This document shows positions 61,701-64,000 of a stretch of 64,000 nucleotides of DNA, one piece after another. Where the stretch lies: assembly GCA_012932865.1 (NCBI GenBank), contig SAXG01000069.1:1-64000 (forward strand), given 5' to 3'. Origin of the DNA: Amylostereum areolatum. Lineage: Eukaryota > Basidiomycota > Agaricomycetes > Russulales > Stereaceae. The position numbers were made by a program, and so were the translations under genes. Below the pieces are notes generated by a model that did not search any database, was not told where the DNA came from, and saw nothing but the letters and a program-made list of their open reading frames with translations. Positions within the stretch are counted from its first letter, which is position 1. Every line of letters begins with the position of its first letter.

Positions 61701-62794
61701 GGGTTCAAAGCCGTCTTTCATGTCGATAGCATGGTCCCATGGCCGTCGGTCAGGAAGTCGCTCGGAGGTTTTCTTGTCGAATACAGGCGCAAAGTCGCGG
61801 TACGGCGGAGGGACTAAGTCTTCAAAGGTTTGCGGGCGTGCGTTCTCTTTTGAATGCTCTGCAAGCTCCTGCGCTTTTGTAAAGCCCGCGCGGATGGGTA
61901 TTGCATCTGGATTAGGACCATCGGTTTCAGGGAGGATTCCGGCGTGGCGTAGTCCATTGATCTCCCAGTCTCGGAATACCATGGGCCGCTCGTCGTCGTC
62001 TTCAGTGAAGAGTTGTGCGGGTAGAGGGGAGCGATGGACCGTGCAGACGCGAACACCTTTGACTCTGCGTGCAGGAATAACATAAGTGGGGACTGGGGTC
62101 CAGGACACATATGTCGGCTCTGGGAAGGGGTCGTCCAGAACGAGAGGTGTCCTCGGGGTTTTACCTGCTTCAACCTTACGCTGTGATTGGACCGATGATG
62201 GTCTCCGTGGCTTGGTTGCGAGGTTTGTCACAGGAGGTTTAGACAGAGTGCATGAGGGAGGGCAGCGGAGCATGTCAACACGGTCTCGTTGCCAGTCTAT
62301 GGTGGGATTGTGCTCATCGAGCCAGTCTGTTCCGAGGATCATGTCATGATCGCCGATGTCGGTGATGAAGAACTCAGCTTCTTCCTCATGGTACGCCTTT
62401 GAATCTTGCGAGTATATCCGGATCCGCTCGGTCGTTGTGTCGCGTACCCAGCCCATGATGTTCTCGGTGCCGTCCACATTACGCACAGGGAACGGGTTTT
62501 CTAGTTTTCTTGTGGTAAGCTTCTTGCGTTCAACGAAGCTTCGGTTCAGGAGAATTCCTTCTGCGCCGCTATCAAGCAGCGCGTCTGCGTCGATTTCTCT
62601 TTTGGTAACTCATCCGATCAGCTTGACTTTGAGCGTGATCGATGGTGTTTGCCTGTTCCTGGTGACAGTAGACAGATACAAATACGGGGGATATGATTGC
62701 TCACAGGTATGCATGGATGATAATACAGCGAAACGATTTGACGATGATACCAAAAGTCCTTTGCCTCCACCAGACGACGCGACTGGGGGGTGTT
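58707..62794 (-). pseudogene. Chromovirus 2 pol with chromodomain, three in-frame TGA codons
   Basis: One minus-strand frame of about 1,360 codons. Order: protease DADALLDSGAEG; RT with RPWDHAIDMKD, SPFFFVKKKDGKLCPVQDYR and YMDDILVFTR; RNase H (VEVDASDFATGGILSQ, YDKELLAIIRALEAW); integrase (GHPGRFKTYELV, CATCQSTK, ISDRGPQFAGQVM, AYHPQTDGQTERE); then KRFGPFEIVDVI, HPVFHASLL and a chromodomain (YDVEDIIDSKPTRNKKGIQY, VKWAGYPDSENTWLP). TGA codons at 62610-62612, 60906-60908 and 59772-59774 are the only breaks; no frameshift was seen. The first and third fall where Arg would be natural. The last codons lie inside the LTR. Confidence 0.9.
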
Positions 62795-64000
62795 TCAAAA
62801 ATCCTGCGATTCCAGGATGTCCTTCAACAGTGCTACTGCCTGCTCCTTGCCTTCCGCGTCCAGATCCTTCAGCTGGCGAGTGATCGCCGCGATGGTTTTG
62901 GATAGGTCGGGAGCTGCTTTCGCAGTGGACGGAGCCGCGTTCGTCGGCAGGGGAGGGGCCTTGGACCCAGTCTCTACTGCGCCCACCCGTCGTGCGCTCG
63001 AGTCGCGGTTGGGGCAGTCGCGAGAGACGTGACCGGCTTGTCGACACATGAAGCACTTTCCTTCGCGCATCATCTTTGCGCGCTCGTCGTCCGTCAGCTT
63101 TGCAGGGCGGGTCGAGGTGTTGGTGAAGGCGCTGACTCGGCGCGACGAGGAGTCGTTGGTTGAACCGTTCGAGGTGAGCGCGACAGCCCCCTTGGACTGA
63201 CTGCTCTTCCTCTCCAGGTTCTCTTCGAGCCACTGGTGGTTGATGCGGCGGGCGCACTCCTTCCACTCCGCGAGCTTGGTGGGGAACGGGTACGACCGGG
63301 CCACCTGCTTGCCGAGGTCACGCTGAAGTCCCTTCTTGAAAAAGTGGATTAGCGCCTCGTCGTCGTACGCTGACATGGTTGCCAGCATCTCAAACTCAGT
63401 GATAAAGTCAGTGACGTCCCGGGTGGTCATTGCGAGCTCGTTGATCTTACGCTGAGCCTCTATCTTCGGATCGACGGGCACGAAGTCTTTGCCAAACCTC
63501 TCGAAGAGCTCTTTGTAGGAGCTATAGTGGAGTGTTGGGGGCGTGGGGTCGAGGGTGTCGGCGTCTTCCTTCTTGTCTTCGTCGGCGAAGAGTTCCATGC
63601 GGCGATGCGTGGCCCAGGCTTTCGCCGTGTCGTCCTCCATCAGGCTGAGGAGGAGCATCATCTTGGCGTCATCTGTGGCATAAAAATCCTTGTTAACGCG
63701 CAGGAACATGCGGAGCTCGAGGGAGAACCGGAGGGTGTCGCGTCTATCGCCTTTGAATGGCTTTGGCTTGGGGCCAATCTCCCGCTTGGAGACGGCAGGT
63801 TTTGATTCGGTGTCGGACATCTTGTCGAAAGGGAGGGGGACGGTGAGGGATTGGGCGAGTTCTTGATCAAGGCGGCGTAGGGTTTCTCGTCGGCGTTCTT
63901 CTGCTTCTTCAACTTCGTCCTCAACTTGTTTTGCGACAAGGAAGTCGGCGGGGGTGAGGAATTGCTGGTTATGATGCCACGACCAGTGATCTTGGACGGG
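62795..64000 (-). CDS. Chromovirus 2 Gag, partial at its 5' end
   Basis: The frame is open from the right edge of the window down to the stop at 62795. Met 63820 could be an internal start, but the codons upstream (LTPADFLVAKQVEDEVEEAE and onward to 64000) stay open and look coding. The capsid-like core has PKPFKGDRRDTLRFSLEL and ATDDAKMMLLLSLMEDDTAK. A standard zinc knuckle CFMCRQAGHVSRDC (CX2CX4HX4C) follows. Pol continues in a different frame near its end. No stop occurs in the visible part. Confidence 0.88.
   Translation of the reverse strand, partial: PVQDHWSWHHNQQFLTPADFLVAKQVEDEVEEAEERRRETLRRLDQELAQSLTVPLPFDKMSDTESKPAVSKREIGPKPKPFKGDRRDTLRFSLELRMFLRVNKDFYATDDAKMMLLLSLMEDDTAKAWATHRRMELFADEDKKEDADTLDPTPPTLHYSSYKELFERFGKDFVPVDPKIEAQRKINELAMTTRDVTDFITEFEMLATMSAYDDEALIHFFKKGLQRDLGKQVARSYPFPTKLAEWKECARRINHQWLEENLERKSSQSKGAVALTSNGSTNDSSSRRVSAFTNTSTRPAKLTDDERAKMMREGKCFMCRQAGHVSRDCPNRDSSARRVGAVETGSKAPPLPTNAAPSTAKAAPDLSKTIAAITRQLKDLDAEGKEQAVALLKDILESQDF

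Larger units (their letters stand above)
58474..64000 (-). mobile_element. Chromovirus 2 (Ty3/gypsy), 3' LTR to gag, continues past the window
   Basis: On the minus strand: gag, protease, RT, RNase H, integrase, chromodomain, then a purine tract (AAAGGGGGGGTAA) and an LTR of about 300 bp starting TGTCACGG at 58774. The 5' LTR must lie beyond 64000. The LTR matches the solo copy at 41134-41433. Confidence 0.92.

Overview
The window looks like nuclear DNA of a mushroom-forming basidiomycete (Agaricomycotina). The genes are cut by many 50-60 nt introns. They include a basidiomycete-type Prp43 and a Cdc12 septin. The right-hand two thirds are filled with elements typical of agaric genomes: a Ty3/gypsy chromovirus, a hAT element, a KDZ-type transposase N-terminus and a TET/JBP dioxygenase gene.

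Region 1 (1-19,940) is host chromosome. In order it holds a secreted heme peroxidase running off the left edge (minus, with apparent frameshifts), a weak Myb/SANT-like gene (minus), the DEAH helicase PRP43/DHX15 (plus), a LamB/YcsF (PxpA-like) gene (minus), and, divergent from it across 123 bp, a 1,261-residue urea-carboxylase-like biotin enzyme without an amidase domain (plus). These are followed by septin CDC12 (plus), a mitochondrial-looking protein of unknown function (minus) and a 3-ketoacyl-CoA reductase of fatty-acid elongation (plus). The divergent pair resembles a lactam / 5-oxoproline utilisation locus. I resolved complete exon structures for most of these genes, and every exon junction keeps the frame except at a few apparent indels.

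Region 2 (about 20-42 kb) is a nest of transposons. It holds a gene-free stretch with a perfect 24-nt inverted repeat, then a hAT element whose transposase reads open over about 11 exons, then the start of a probable Plavaka/CACTA-like gene cut by LTR sequence. A decayed minus-strand chromovirus follows. It is split by a 10.6-kb plus-strand LTR retrotransposon with 648-bp LTRs about 2% apart. That retrotransposon carries an extra 2.4-kb segment between two copies of its polypurine-tract region, with a spliced antisense open reading frame inside. Solo or partial LTRs follow.

Region 3 (about 42.4-58.5 kb) is an accessory island. It has four large low-complexity genes of unknown function (one with a Cys cluster, one with a basic Lys-Pro/AT-hook-like tail), a TET/JBP-type 2-oxoglutarate/Fe(II) dioxygenase gene and, 220 bp downstream, the Cys-cluster N-terminus of a KDZ-type transposase. 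The heptamer CGGCGAG (or CTCGCCG) recurs from about 43.9 kb to 58.2 kb in genes, introns and spacers. The KDZ gene is cut at about 58,473 by a second chromovirus (minus) that runs off the right edge.

Most transposon and island genes are open frames broken by single in-frame stop codons, often TGA where Arg is expected. Frameshifts are rare there. This fits decay by cytosine deamination. A different defect, one extra C in C-runs, appears in PRP43 and in the gene at 49,152 and is more likely an assembly error.
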